Notes under the pieces: model-generated
What the model saw: the letters and a program-made list of their open reading frames with translations, nothing else
The model's database searches: none
Told to the model about the DNA's origin: nothing
Position numbers and translations under genes: made by a program
From: Rhodococcus sp. 14-2483-1-2
GTDB taxonomy: Bacteria; Actinomycetota; Actinomycetes; Mycobacteriales; Mycobacteriaceae
Length of the DNA stretch: 64,000 bases
NCBI RefSeq assembly: GCF_002259405.1
Contig: NZ_NPFW01000017.1
Span: 1 to 64,000 of the forward strand
Direction: 5' to 3'
Shown here: in pieces, positions 52,172 through 60,968 of the stretch
Layout of the letters: the number at the start of each line of letters is the position of its first letter
Position numbering within the stretch: position 1 is the stretch's first letter

Positions 52172-53947
52172 TCAGAAAGGCGGAGGATCATCGTCGGGTG
52201 CCGACGTAGGTACCGGCGCGGGCAGCGGCTGGACTATCTCGAGGCTCGGGGTATCTGTCTGCATCGCTTCACCTTTGGGCCTGCGATAGACAACGGGCAG
52301 ATGGCTCATGTCTGCGAGTTGCGTGGTGCCGGGAACAGTGATCGCGGTGGTGCCGGCATTCGAGACCCAGAACTCGACACCGTCGGCGAGCATCATCGGC
52401 GTCCACAACCCCATGGTCTTGAGACTGTGGTGGTAGCGGCACAGGCAGTGCAGGTTGGTGTCGATGGTCCAGCCACCGGACTCGGGATCGCGATGGAAGT
52501 ACGGCACGATGTGGTCGATCTCGCATTGCTGGGCCGGGACGTCGCAGCGGGGGTGCCGGCACGTGCGGTCGCGGTACCGAATACGTTCTGCCAGTGCAAC
52601 AGTCGGGCGATAGACGAGGGCTCCGGGTGGAGGCAACACGAGACCTCCATGACCGTCCGGGTGGAGCGCGAGCCCAAGAGCGGGATCTGCGGTGATGGCC
52701 GCTTCGCGTTCGGCAACAAAGGTGTAAGTGCCCCGATACGGAGTGGCAAGACAGGTGCTTCGCGGTGGTTGTGCGGACTTCGGGGGCCGAGGAACCGAAC
52801 CGCCGACGCGACGGCGACCACGCCCAAGGGGATGAAACACCACCTGCGACCTGCTGCTGCTTTCGGCGCCCTTGTCTTCAGTGCCCGTGCCATTGTCGGT
52901 ATCGGTATCGGTATCGGTATCGGTATCGGTATCGGTATCGGTATCGAGGTTTACGAGTGACTCCAGGTCCTCGCCGTAACCGAGCTTCTCCGCCAGATTG
53001 CGGGCTTCGGTGAGCAGGATCTGCCAGTGTGCGTTGTCTGCTAGTTCCCGGGCGTACTCGGCATCGATGGGGCCGTGGCCGGCCAGGTGAGCAGGATTGG
53101 ACAGCAGACCGGCGAGAGTGGCGAGGTCGACGGTGATCACCGTCAGTGGGGCGCGTCGATCAGGACGCACAGTATCGGCCGTGCACGGATTGTCGTCATC
53201 GGGTTCGCACATGCATGCCATCGACGACTCCTGCTGCAGCAGAGCAACATACGCTGCGGCACGCTTCTGCCCCTTGTTTCGCGGATCACGTCGGCACACG
53301 GTCGCGGCCATCTCGTTGATCAACTGCCAAGCAGCTGCGGCGTCGGCGGCGGTGAGGTCGGCTTTGAGCGTCGAGAGCACGTCTTTGTCGGTGTACGTGA
53401 CGTTGGTGTGCCGTTCCAAGTCCTTGCGCAGAGCGGCGGCCTGTTCGGGTGCGATGCGGTACATGATCGACCAGATTTCCGTCGCCAGCGGACCCGGTGA
53501 CAGGCGTCGGGCAGCGTGCAGAACCTCCCCTTGGACGGCCGTCGTGGCGTCCTGCGTCAGATTGTGGGTGCAGCGGTATATCGCGCGGACCCGGGGCAGG
53601 TCGAGTTCGCCTGCCTCGAACGCTGCTGCAACATCGGTAAGCCGGAGCCGTAAGTCCATGCCGATCTCGGCGTACCTGTTCGCTACGGTCTTCGAGCAAC
53701 CCAGAACGTGCGCAATCTCCGACGCCGCGTAATTGCCCGCGTCCTGAATGACATCACCGACGAGCACGTTCTGATGAATACACGCGTCCCAGATCTCGGC
53801 GGCTACAGCCACTTTCCGTGCGCACGCCTGATTCTCCAGCGTCGCGACATCTCGAATCTCGGCCAGAGAAGCAGCCTCGATGTACGGCTTCGATTGCGGC
53901 CCGAGATAGGCCGCGAATCGACTGCGTGTCGAGCTGGATGTGGTCAT
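52172..53947 (-). CDS. DUF222 and HNH endonuclease domain protein
   Basis: Second 13E12-type protein, 591 residues. The DUF222 domain (about 1-330) includes QDAGNYAASEIAHVLGCSKT and a CMCEPDDDNPC cysteine cluster. An eightfold DT repeat (about 345-360) links it to the HNH domain at 463-511: CRHPRCDVPAQQCEIDHIVP and NLHCLCRYHHSLKT. The end is APDDDPPPF. The start MTTSSST at 53947 has the Shine-Dalgarno GGGGGGCGA. Domain order, linker position and the C-terminal PPPF are shared with the copy at 31-33 kb. Confidence 0.87.
   Translation of the reverse strand: MTTSSSTRSRFAAYLGPQSKPYIEAASLAEIRDVATLENQACARKVAVAAEIWDACIHQNVLVGDVIQDAGNYAASEIAHVLGCSKTVANRYAEIGMDLRLRLTDVAAAFEAGELDLPRVRAIYRCTHNLTQDATTAVQGEVLHAARRLSPGPLATEIWSIMYRIAPEQAAALRKDLERHTNVTYTDKDVLSTLKADLTAADAAAAWQLINEMAATVCRRDPRNKGQKRAAAYVALLQQESSMACMCEPDDDNPCTADTVRPDRRAPLTVITVDLATLAGLLSNPAHLAGHGPIDAEYARELADNAHWQILLTEARNLAEKLGYGEDLESLVNLDTDTDTDTDTDTDTDTDNGTGTEDKGAESSSRSQVVFHPLGRGRRRVGGSVPRPPKSAQPPRSTCLATPYRGTYTFVAEREAAITADPALGLALHPDGHGGLVLPPPGALVYRPTVALAERIRYRDRTCRHPRCDVPAQQCEIDHIVPYFHRDPESGGWTIDTNLHCLCRYHHSLKTMGLWTPMMLADGVEFWVSNAGTTAITVPGTTQLADMSHLPVVYRRPKGEAMQTDTPSLEIVQPLPAPVPTSAPDDDPPPF
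52897..52944. repeat. Hexanucleotide repeat (CGGTAT)8
   Basis: Eight perfect CGGTAT units. On the coding (minus) strand they give ATACCG, read as alternating Asp-Thr. Because the unit is 6 bp, changes in copy number keep the frame. Confidence 0.95.
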
Positions 53948-54129
53948 TGTGTAGTCGCCCCCCGGCATGTGTTCCCACTGGAAGTAGAACGCATGTTCGA
54001 TACTAGCGCGGAATCCGATGCCGGTCAACTCCAATTCCATTGCACTGAAGAAGGATTGGAGAAGTGGCACCCATACACCAACCTACCGACAAGTTGCTCG
54101 GCCGCGTTGTGGGAAGGCGCTCGAGGAGC

Positions 54130-55281
54130 TCAGGCCGAGTCGTGCATCAGCGCGGCGATGTACAACAGGACGGAATCGCTGCCGGGCGAGGTCGTGTACC
54201 CGGTGAGCTTGTCGATCTTGACGAGCCGGTAGGTGAGCGTGTTTCGGTGCAGGTGAAGCTTTTCGGCTGTCTTGGTCGAGTTGAAGCCGCTCTCGCCCCA
54301 CGTCATCAGTGTTCGCTTCAGGACTTCCCAGTCCGGGGCATGGACGATGTCGCCCAGCACCGTGTCGACCAATCGGCGACGGGTGCTGTCGGGAACAGCC
54401 CGAACGGCGTGCAACAGACGCATCCGGTCGATGTCGTGGATGTGTCGTTCGGGAAAAACCTGCCGCCCGAGCTCGAGTGCGTCACGTGCGTCCTGGGCCG
54501 ACGCGTTCAATCGAGCGACGCCGGACGCGCTCGGCCCAACCCCGACCGATACCGACCATGCGTTGGCCTTGCCCCGCTCGACGAGCGTCTGCCAGCGACG
54601 GTCGTCGTCGGTGGTGCTACCCACTGGAGGCATCACGGCGACGACATTTCGGGAGAGTCTGCCGGCTATTTCCTGCGTAGTGTCGGCTGTGTGTCGAATC
54701 CATTCCAGCACAACGGTAGTGGGGTCGGCGTCGGCGCGCTTGCCGACCTCGGTCGCCGGTGCCGTGTTGTCGGTTTCGACCAGAAAGACACGGCGCGGAA
54801 TGTCGATGTCGAATGACAGTGCAGCAGCTCGATTCTCGACACTCTGCATGGACGCGTCGCTACGGTGCCAGTCGAAGACGTCACGCAGAAAGTCTTCGAC
54901 GGCGCGCTGGCGGGAGACCCTGGTTCCGATGCGGCTGGCCTCGCTCATGAGGATTTCCGTCTGACGTTTGACTATCTGCCCGAATTGCTCGACCAGCTCG
55001 GGAGCTCCGGACAGACCTACGGTGCCGACCACTCGACCATCGAGGGTCAGCGGAAGCGTGGTGCCGGGAAGGCTGCCCTGCAGGCTCCGAACGTCGGCGC
55101 TCGAGTGACTGCGCGTGCTGTTGGTTTCTATCACCACGATCGACGCCTCGTGGAATTGCCCGACGCGTCCCCGCTCACCGCTACCGAGGACGATCCCGGT
55201 GGCGTCGGTGATCAGTACGTTGTGCCCGATGATCTCGGTGATGTCCACTGCGATCTGCTGCGCCAGCTCGGTACTGAGCAC
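54130..55281 (-). CDS. CdaR/PucR-family transcriptional regulator
   Basis: Regulator of 383 residues. The N-terminal sugar-diacid-type domain reads LSTELAQQIAVDITEIIGHN, then VLITDATGIVLGSGERGRVG and QFHEASI. A middle GGDEF-like region and a C-terminal PucR helix-turn-helix (FNSTKTAEKLHLHRNTLTYR) follow. The GTG at 55281 is chosen because GGACGGGAG precedes it and because the family starts here; an ATG at 55329 is also possible. It is divergent from the symporter operon and should control it. The true effector may be the transported amine or a derived acid. Confidence 0.87.
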   Translation of the reverse strand: MLSTELAQQIAVDITEIIGHNVLITDATGIVLGSGERGRVGQFHEASIVVIETNSTRSHSSADVRSLQGSLPGTTLPLTLDGRVVGTVGLSGAPELVEQFGQIVKRQTEILMSEASRIGTRVSRQRAVEDFLRDVFDWHRSDASMQSVENRAAALSFDIDIPRRVFLVETDNTAPATEVGKRADADPTTVVLEWIRHTADTTQEIAGRLSRNVVAVMPPVGSTTDDDRRWQTLVERGKANAWSVSVGVGPSASGVARLNASAQDARDALELGRQVFPERHIHDIDRMRLLHAVRAVPDSTRRRLVDTVLGDIVHAPDWEVLKRTLMTWGESGFNSTKTAEKLHLHRNTLTYRLVKIDKLTGYTTSPGSDSVLLYIAALMHDSA

Positions 55282-55322
55282 GACGAACTCCCGTCCGATT
55301 AACTTCGACGTAACGCCGAATC

Positions 55323-55355
55323 TGGGCATGTGTGCAACTTGCCCAAGAATATAGA
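55323..55355. promoter_or_regulatory. Inverted repeat and -10 before the symporter operon
   Basis: TGGGCA (55323-55328) is inverted as TGCCCA (55340-55345). TATAGA (55350-55355) could be the -10. No good -35 is present at the right distance, so activation by the divergent CdaR-type protein is plausible. Confidence 0.4.
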
Positions 55356-55443
55356 CGTACGGGAGCTGATGCTGGGCTTTTTGATGAAGACCCGAAAGCG
55401 GTCTCCGTCATACGATTTTTCCATCGTCGACAGAGGAGAAGTC

Positions 55444-56874
55444 ATGCAAGTATTGGATTGGATTGCGGTAGCCGGGTATTTCGTAGTGCTGATCGTGGTC
55501 GGTGTACAGACCATGAAAAAAGTCTCGAATGCCGATGATTTCGCGGTTGCCGGCAATCGTATTGTCTGGCCGGTCTTCTTCGGCAGCCTCGCTGCTGCCT
55601 TTCTGGGCGGCGGCGCATCGTTGGGTGTCGCCGGGGCGACGATGCGCGACGGGTACGTCTACATGTTCGCCTTCTGCGCCTTCGGAATCCAGACCGTACT
55701 GGTGGGACTCTTCGTCGCGCCCAAACTCAAACGCTACCGCGGTGCACACACGCTCGGTGACGTGATGCATGCGCACTACGGCAAGCCCGCTCGCGTCATC
55801 ACGGGCGGATTGTCGATCGTGTTGTGCACCGGAATTCTGGGCGCACAGGCATTGGCGATCGGTACGGTCGTCAACGCAACTCTCGATGTACCGCCGACAC
55901 TGGCGATCATTCTGGGTATGGGCGTGACCGTCCTCTATTCCGCGTTCGGCGGAGCCTGGGCCGTCATTCAGACCGACCTTCTCCAGTTCGTGTTCCTCGG
56001 CGTCCTGATCCCCGTGACGTTGCTCATCGGATTGCATGCAGTGGGAGGGCCTTCGGCTCTCGTCGACGCCCTGCCGTCCGATCACCTGACGCTGATGGGT
56101 GATTACAGCGTCATGAAGTTCGTCGGTTTGTTCGCGGCCCTGCTGCTCGGTGAGACGTTGGTTCCTCCGTACGCGCAGCGCACCTTCTCGACGCCCGACT
56201 CCTCGCACGCCCGTAAGGGATTCGTCACCGCCGGTATCTTCTCGTTCTTCTTCTTCTTCATCTCGGCCTCGATCGGAGCGGTGGCATTCGTGCTCTACCC
56301 CGACATCGAGCCGGATTCGGCACTCCCGACCGTCGTCACCAACCTGATGCCGATCGGCCTGCTCGGCTTGTTGGTTGCGGCGCTCCTCGCGGTCGTGATG
56401 TCGACGGCATCGAGCTACATCAACTCCAGCGCAGTGGTGTTCACCGACGATCTCTACCGGCCACTGGCCAAGCACGAGGCCTCGCAGCGCAAGCGGCTGA
56501 ACATCGAACGAACCCTCAGCGTGGTCGTCGGCGCCGGTGCCACCATCTTCGCGCTCACAGTTCCGTCCATCGTGGACGCCCTGCTCTACAGCTACACACT
56601 CTGGGCACCGACGATGATCGTGCCGCTGTTCGGAGCAGTGCTGTTCGGTGTTCGTTCCGCGCCTGCCGCGCTGTGGGGTATCTCCGCGGGTGCTGCGGTC
56701 ACGGTCGTGTGGCAGTGGGTACTGATGAGCCCGTTCGGTCTCGACGGTCTTCTCCCCGGTGTCGCTGCGAACTTCATCGCCTACACCGTGGCAGCGGTAG
56801 CGACGAGCAAGAAGTATCCACGAAGAACACAAACCTCGAACGAACCGATCCTCGATAACACCGGAGCGCACTGA
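55444..56874 (+). CDS. Sodium:solute symporter (SSS family)
   Basis: Membrane transporter of 476 residues with about 13 helices. It begins LDWIAVAGYFVVLIVVGV. The segments SNADDFAVAGNR and WPVFFGSLAAAFLGGGASLG are the SSS substrate/sodium region, and GLLGLLVAALLAVVMSTASS is the conserved helix with sodium-binding Ser residues. It should import an organic solute with sodium; given the genes that follow, an amine or amino acid is likely. The ATG at 55444 has the Shine-Dalgarno AGAGGAGA. Its stop overlaps the next small gene by one base. Confidence 0.92.
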   Translation: MQVLDWIAVAGYFVVLIVVGVQTMKKVSNADDFAVAGNRIVWPVFFGSLAAAFLGGGASLGVAGATMRDGYVYMFAFCAFGIQTVLVGLFVAPKLKRYRGAHTLGDVMHAHYGKPARVITGGLSIVLCTGILGAQALAIGTVVNATLDVPPTLAIILGMGVTVLYSAFGGAWAVIQTDLLQFVFLGVLIPVTLLIGLHAVGGPSALVDALPSDHLTLMGDYSVMKFVGLFAALLLGETLVPPYAQRTFSTPDSSHARKGFVTAGIFSFFFFFISASIGAVAFVLYPDIEPDSALPTVVTNLMPIGLLGLLVAALLAVVMSTASSYINSSAVVFTDDLYRPLAKHEASQRKRLNIERTLSVVVGAGATIFALTVPSIVDALLYSYTLWAPTMIVPLFGAVLFGVRSAPAALWGISAGAAVTVVWQWVLMSPFGLDGLLPGVAANFIAYTVAAVATSKKYPRRTQTSNEPILDNTGAH

Positions 56875-56987
56875 TGTTGGAAATACTTTTCTACGGAGCG
56901 CCGATTGTCGCAATTGCTGTCACTGCCTGGTGCGGCTTTCTCGGGTGGCGATTCTATTTCCAAGAAGTTCTGAAGAAAGAGGAATGA
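56874..56987 (+). CDS. 37-residue membrane protein coupled to the symporter
   Basis: An easily missed gene of 37 codons, beginning MLEILFYGAPIVAIAVTAWC with a single membrane helix and ending WRFYFQEVLKKEE. Its ATG shares the A of the symporter TGA (TGATG), and the next gene starts 1 nt after its stop. Short hydrophobic proteins in this position are known as small accessory subunits of SSS-type symporters. A role in stability or targeting of the symporter is likely. Confidence 0.75.
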   Translation: MLEILFYGAPIVAIAVTAWCGFLGWRFYFQEVLKKEE

Positions 56988-56988
56988 T

Positions 56989-57387
56989 ATGACCCTCGTA
57001 TCTGCAAATCTCGCAGGCATCGCCGACGAGACCACCAGTTACCCCGCGTATGTGCAAGATGGACGAAATATCCATGTTTCGGGTCAGGTGTCCTTCGCCG
57101 ACGACGGGTCGATCGTGGGCGAGGGTGATCCGACGAAACAGACCGAGGTCGCTATCGATCGTCTCGAACGAGTACTGCACGCCGCCGGGTCGGATCTGAA
57201 CCACGTCGTCTCGACGACCGTGTACCTGACGTCGGCGGCGTACGCCGCCGAGATGAACCGGGTGTGGCGTGAGCGGTTCGGTCGGCACAGGCCGGCCAGG
57301 GCCACGGTCGTCACCGGCCTGCTCGACGAGAGACTGTTGGTCGAGATCACCGCTGTGGCTGTGCATTCCGACGAGGGTGTCGAATGA
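56989..57387 (+). CDS. RidA family reactive enamine/imine deaminase
   Basis: RidA/YER057c/UK114 protein of 132 residues. It contains YPAYVQDGRNIHVSGQVSF and TTVYLTSAAYAAEMNRVW, and R104 in RPARATVV matches the catalytic Arg. The family hydrolyses enamine and imine intermediates to ketones and ammonia. Next to a flavin amine dehydrogenase and an ammonia-lyase this fits removal of imines made by the pathway. Its stop overlaps the start of the next gene (ATGA). Confidence 0.93.
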   Translation: MTLVSANLAGIADETTSYPAYVQDGRNIHVSGQVSFADDGSIVGEGDPTKQTEVAIDRLERVLHAAGSDLNHVVSTTVYLTSAAYAAEMNRVWRERFGRHRPARATVVTGLLDERLLVEITAVAVHSDEGVE

Positions 57388-58682
57388 GAATCGCAGTTCT
57401 CGGTGGCGGCATCATCGGTGTGACGAGTGCGTTCTATCTGGCACGCGAGGGCCACGAGGTGGTGGTCTACGACGAGCGCGATCGCGTCGCAGACGACACC
57501 ACCGCCTCGACGGCCGGGTTGATAGCGCCGGGGCATTCGTATGCATGGGCGTCTCCGCAAGCACCGAAAATGTTGCTTCGATCGCTGGTCGGAGGACAAA
57601 CCTCCATTCGGGTGAAACCTCGCCTGGATCCAGCGTTGATCCGGTGGGGCCTGGCATTCATGCGTGAATGCACTCCCGCACGCAGCCTGAAGAACACCCT
57701 CGCCAAGTACGAACTCGCCTCCTACAGCCAAACCTTGCTCGAGAAGCTGACGGTGGAGGAGTCACTCGCGTATCACCGGACCGACGGAGGGATCCTCTAC
57801 CTCTACCGGGACGCAGCCGCCCTCCACGAAGCCAGCAGCAAAGCCGAGCTGATGCGTCAGCAGGGGAGATCGCAACGCCTGCTCACCCGGGAGCAGGCGT
57901 TCGAGGTCGACCCTGCTCTGGCCAACAGCACCATCGACTTCGCGGGAGCTGTTCACGACGAGGACGACGGCACCGGTGACCCGGCGCTGTTCACCGTGGG
58001 GTTGGCGGCGGCAGCCGAACGCCTCGGTGTCCGGTTCGAGCTGAACACGAGAATCGAGTCGTTGGAGTCCGACGGCACCTCGATCGTCAGGGCTCGTACC
58101 GCTCGGGGCAGCGAAATCGACGCCGACTGCTACGTGTTGGCCCTCGGGAGTGCGTCGAGCACACTCGCTCGCACCGCAGGGCTCCGCGTCCCGGTCTATC
58201 CGGCCAAGGGATACAGCCTCTCGGTGGCTATCCGGGACCAGTCGCGGGCACCGCACACAGGCGGTATCGACGAACGATCACTGGTTGCCTGGTCTCCGTT
58301 CGGATCGACACTCCGTATGTCGGCCGTCGCCGAATTCGCCGGTTACGACAAGACCCATGCGCCGTCGAACTTCGCCGAGATACGCGCTGCCGGCGAGGAA
58401 CTCTTTCCCGGAGCATTGGACTGGAGTTCGGTCGAGTATCGCTCGGGATTGCGCCCGATGACTCCGGACGGGCCGCCGATCATCGGTGCAACGCCCCGCG
58501 ACAACCTGTTCGTCAACACCGGACACGGACACGTCGGCTGGACGATGGCCTGCGGCTCGGCCGCACTGCTCGCTGCCGAGCTCGGTCGACGTCCAGCCGA
58601 GATCGATGCCACACCGTACCGGTTCGATCGGTTCTCGCGCCGCACTCGGAAGTCGGCAGCTCGGTCGGTCCGAACCAGGTGA
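57384..58682 (+). CDS. DadA-like FAD-dependent D-amino acid/amine dehydrogenase
   Basis: Flavoprotein of 432 residues of the DAO/DadA family. The FAD motif is AVLGGGIIGVTSAFYLA (4-20). TASTAGLIAPGHSYAWASP resembles the DadA flavin loop, and GLRPMTPDGPPIIGATP with NTGHGHVGWTMACGSA is the second signature. It oxidises an amino group to an imine at the membrane, passing electrons to quinone. D-amino acids or an amino alcohol are the likely substrates. Start ATG overlaps the ridA stop by 4 nt. Confidence 0.88.
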   Translation: MRIAVLGGGIIGVTSAFYLAREGHEVVVYDERDRVADDTTASTAGLIAPGHSYAWASPQAPKMLLRSLVGGQTSIRVKPRLDPALIRWGLAFMRECTPARSLKNTLAKYELASYSQTLLEKLTVEESLAYHRTDGGILYLYRDAAALHEASSKAELMRQQGRSQRLLTREQAFEVDPALANSTIDFAGAVHDEDDGTGDPALFTVGLAAAAERLGVRFELNTRIESLESDGTSIVRARTARGSEIDADCYVLALGSASSTLARTAGLRVPVYPAKGYSLSVAIRDQSRAPHTGGIDERSLVAWSPFGSTLRMSAVAEFAGYDKTHAPSNFAEIRAAGEELFPGALDWSSVEYRSGLRPMTPDGPPIIGATPRDNLFVNTGHGHVGWTMACGSAALLAAELGRRPAEIDATPYRFDRFSRRTRKSAARSVRTR

Positions 58683-58687
58683 ACAGC

Positions 58688-58725
58688 TACCGGTGGACGC
58701 TGCGCTCGACAAGCGTCCACCGGTA
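58688..58725 (+). other. Hairpin between dadA-like gene and eutB
   Basis: TACCGGTGGACGC (58688-58700) pairs perfectly with GCGTCCACCGGTA (58713-58725), 12-nt loop, no T run. It lies in the only sizeable gap (67 bp) of the operon and could set different levels of the upstream and downstream genes by RNA processing or partial termination. Confidence 0.7.
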
Positions 58726-58749
58726 CTCGCCAGAAAGGGAAAGCCGCTC

Positions 58750-60156
58750 ATGCGCTACCACCAACAGATATCCGGAACGGGCTACACGTTCTCCTCGCTG
58801 ATCGAGGTCATGGCGAAGGCCTCACCTCTGCGTTCCGGTGACGAGCTGGCAGGATGTGCGGCTCACTCGGATGCCGAACGTGCTGCTGCCCAATGGATCC
58901 TGGCAGATATTCCGCTGTCGGTGTTTCTCGAGGAACAGCTCGTTCCCTACGAGACCGACGACGTGACGCGCCTGATCGTCGACTCGCACGATCGGACGGC
59001 CTTCTCTCCGATCTCCCATCTGACCGTCGGTGGCTTCCGTGATTGGCTGCTCGCAACGGCGGCCACCGCGAACAGCGCAGACACCCTCGCCGCTGTCTCG
59101 TCCGGGATCACACCCGAAATGGCAGCTGCCGCATCGAAGCTGATGCGTAATCAGGATCTGATCGCCGTCGCGAAAGCCATGACTGTCACCTCGGCCTTCC
59201 GAACCACTATCGGTCTGCCAGGACGAATTGCCACCCGACTACAGCCAAACCATCCGATCGACGATCCACGCGGTATCGCGGCAGCAACGCTGGACGGGCT
59301 GCTTCTCGGCTGCGGCGACGCCGTGATCGGCGTCAATCCGGCCACCGACTCGCCGCACGCCACGGCCACGCTCCTGCATCTCCTCGACGACATTCGACTG
59401 CGTTTCGACATTCCCGTGCAATTGTGCGTATTGGCCCACGTGACAACAACTATGGATCTGATCGACAAGAACGTTCCGGTGGATCTGATCTTCCAGTCCA
59501 TCGCAGGCACGCAGGGTGCCAACACGAGTTTCGGAACAACGATCCCGATGCTGCTCGAGGCCGCAGAGGCAGGACGATCGCTCGGGCGAGGAACCGTCGG
59601 CGACAACGTCATGTATCTCGAAACAGGTCAAGGATCCGCGCTGTCCGCCAACGCGAATATCGGATCGGGCGGGCTCGCAGTCGATCAGCAAACGCTCGAG
59701 ACAAGGGCCTACGCGGTAGCGAGAGTGTTGGATCCGTTGCTGGTGAACACGGTGGTCGGCTTCATCGGGCCCGAATACCTGTACGACGGTAAGCAGATCA
59801 TTCGCGCCGGCCTGGAAGATCACTTCTGCGGCAAGCTCCTCGGCCTCCCGATGGGGGTCGACGTGTGCTACACCAATCACGCGGAAGCCGATTCCGACGA
59901 CATGGATGTCCTGCTCACCTTGCTCGGAACTGCTGGTGCCGCGTTCGTCATCGCAGTCCCCGGAGCCGACGACGTGATGCTCGGCTATCAGAGTCTGTCG
60001 TTCCACGATGCGCTGTACGTCCGGCACGTCCTGGGCCTGAGGCCGGCACCGGAATTCGAGCGCTGGTTGCACTCTCTCGGCATGGCCGACGACTCGGGAC
60101 GCATCACTCCGATCGATCTCGCAGCCTCGCCGCTCATGGCGCTCACCGATCGATGA
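58750..60156 (+). CDS. eutB: Ethanolamine ammonia-lyase large subunit
   Basis: Large subunit (468 residues) of the adenosylcobalamin-dependent lyase that splits ethanolamine into acetaldehyde and ammonia. Characteristic segments are ILADIPLSVFLEEQLVPYE, GLPGRIATRLQPNHP, LLLGCGDAVIGVNPATDSP, LIFQSIAGTQGANTSFG, YLETGQGSALSANAN and LPMGVDVCYTNHAEAD. The ATG at 58750 has the Shine-Dalgarno AGAAAGGG. Its stop overlaps the eutC start by 4 nt. No microcompartment shell genes are present, so acetaldehyde must be handled by enzymes coded elsewhere. Confidence 0.97.
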   Translation: MRYHQQISGTGYTFSSLIEVMAKASPLRSGDELAGCAAHSDAERAAAQWILADIPLSVFLEEQLVPYETDDVTRLIVDSHDRTAFSPISHLTVGGFRDWLLATAATANSADTLAAVSSGITPEMAAAASKLMRNQDLIAVAKAMTVTSAFRTTIGLPGRIATRLQPNHPIDDPRGIAAATLDGLLLGCGDAVIGVNPATDSPHATATLLHLLDDIRLRFDIPVQLCVLAHVTTTMDLIDKNVPVDLIFQSIAGTQGANTSFGTTIPMLLEAAEAGRSLGRGTVGDNVMYLETGQGSALSANANIGSGGLAVDQQTLETRAYAVARVLDPLLVNTVVGFIGPEYLYDGKQIIRAGLEDHFCGKLLGLPMGVDVCYTNHAEADSDDMDVLLTLLGTAGAAFVIAVPGADDVMLGYQSLSFHDALYVRHVLGLRPAPEFERWLHSLGMADDSGRITPIDLAASPLMALTDR

Positions 60157-60968
60157 CGGACCATCGACCGTCCCCAGCGGGCTCGGACACCGACAGCTGG
60201 GACCGATTGCGAGCGACGACGACATCACGGATCGGTTTGGGGCGAACGGGTTACGGCCTTCCGACTTCACGATTGTTGGACTTCAACGCTGCTCACTCCG
60301 CTGCCCGCGATGCTGTGCACCTCGAGCTCGACGTCGATCGGCTCGCCGACGACATCAGCGAGCTGGGCATCGGCGTTCCGGTGTCCGTTCGTTCGAGGGC
60401 CTCGAACCGCAGCGAGTATCTACGCCGACCCGATCTCGGCCGAACACTGCGCTCCTCGGCACATGTCGTCTCGGAGAACAAGGACATCGGCTTCGTACTC
60501 GCCGACGGTCTGTCCCCGCGAGCGCTCGGCGAGCACGGCACCGGGCTACTCGAGGCCTTGGTCTCCGAACTGTCGGATCGCCACACCATCGCGGCTCCGG
60601 TCATCGCGACTCAGGCGAGAGTTGCACTCGGCGATCACATCGCTGCAGCGTCCGGTGTTCGCACCGTCATCGTGATCATCGGCGAGCGTCCCGGCCTGTC
60701 GGTGGTCGACAGCCTCGGCATCTACCTCACTCACCTGCCGTACCCGGGCCGGACCGACGCCGATCGAAACTGCGTGTCCAACATTCACCCTCCGGACGGC
60801 CAGAGTTATCTCCGCGCAGCACAGATCACGCAATCGCTGCTGACCGGGGCCCTCGCGCTCGGCCGCTCCGGAGTGGACCTGAAGGACAATTTCACCAGCG
60901 AACTCACTGGTTCGGAGACGTACACGATCGAGCACACGACGGCCTCGCACCCCTCGCGAGTCCAGTGA
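60153..60968 (+). CDS. eutC: Ethanolamine ammonia-lyase small subunit
   Basis: Small subunit (271 residues) of ethanolamine ammonia-lyase; with EutB it binds the B12 cofactor. LRATTTSRIGLGRTGYGLPT, LLDFNAAHSAARDAVH, DNP-type DGLSPRALGEHG, RVALGDHIA, IIGERPGLSVVDSLGIYLTH and RNCVSNIH are family segments. The start inside the eutB stop (ATGA) couples equal synthesis of the subunits. Its own stop overlaps the start of the whiB gene. Confidence 0.96.
   Translation: MTDHRPSPAGSDTDSWDRLRATTTSRIGLGRTGYGLPTSRLLDFNAAHSAARDAVHLELDVDRLADDISELGIGVPVSVRSRASNRSEYLRRPDLGRTLRSSAHVVSENKDIGFVLADGLSPRALGEHGTGLLEALVSELSDRHTIAAPVIATQARVALGDHIAAASGVRTVIVIIGERPGLSVVDSLGIYLTHLPYPGRTDADRNCVSNIHPPDGQSYLRAAQITQSLLTGALALGRSGVDLKDNFTSELTGSETYTIEHTTASHPSRVQ

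Noticed and set aside
58486-58749. Extended N-terminus of EutB inside the dadA-like gene
   Set aside because: EutB homologues start near MRYHQQI; that ATG has a Shine-Dalgarno and the extension is antisense-like low-complexity sequence.
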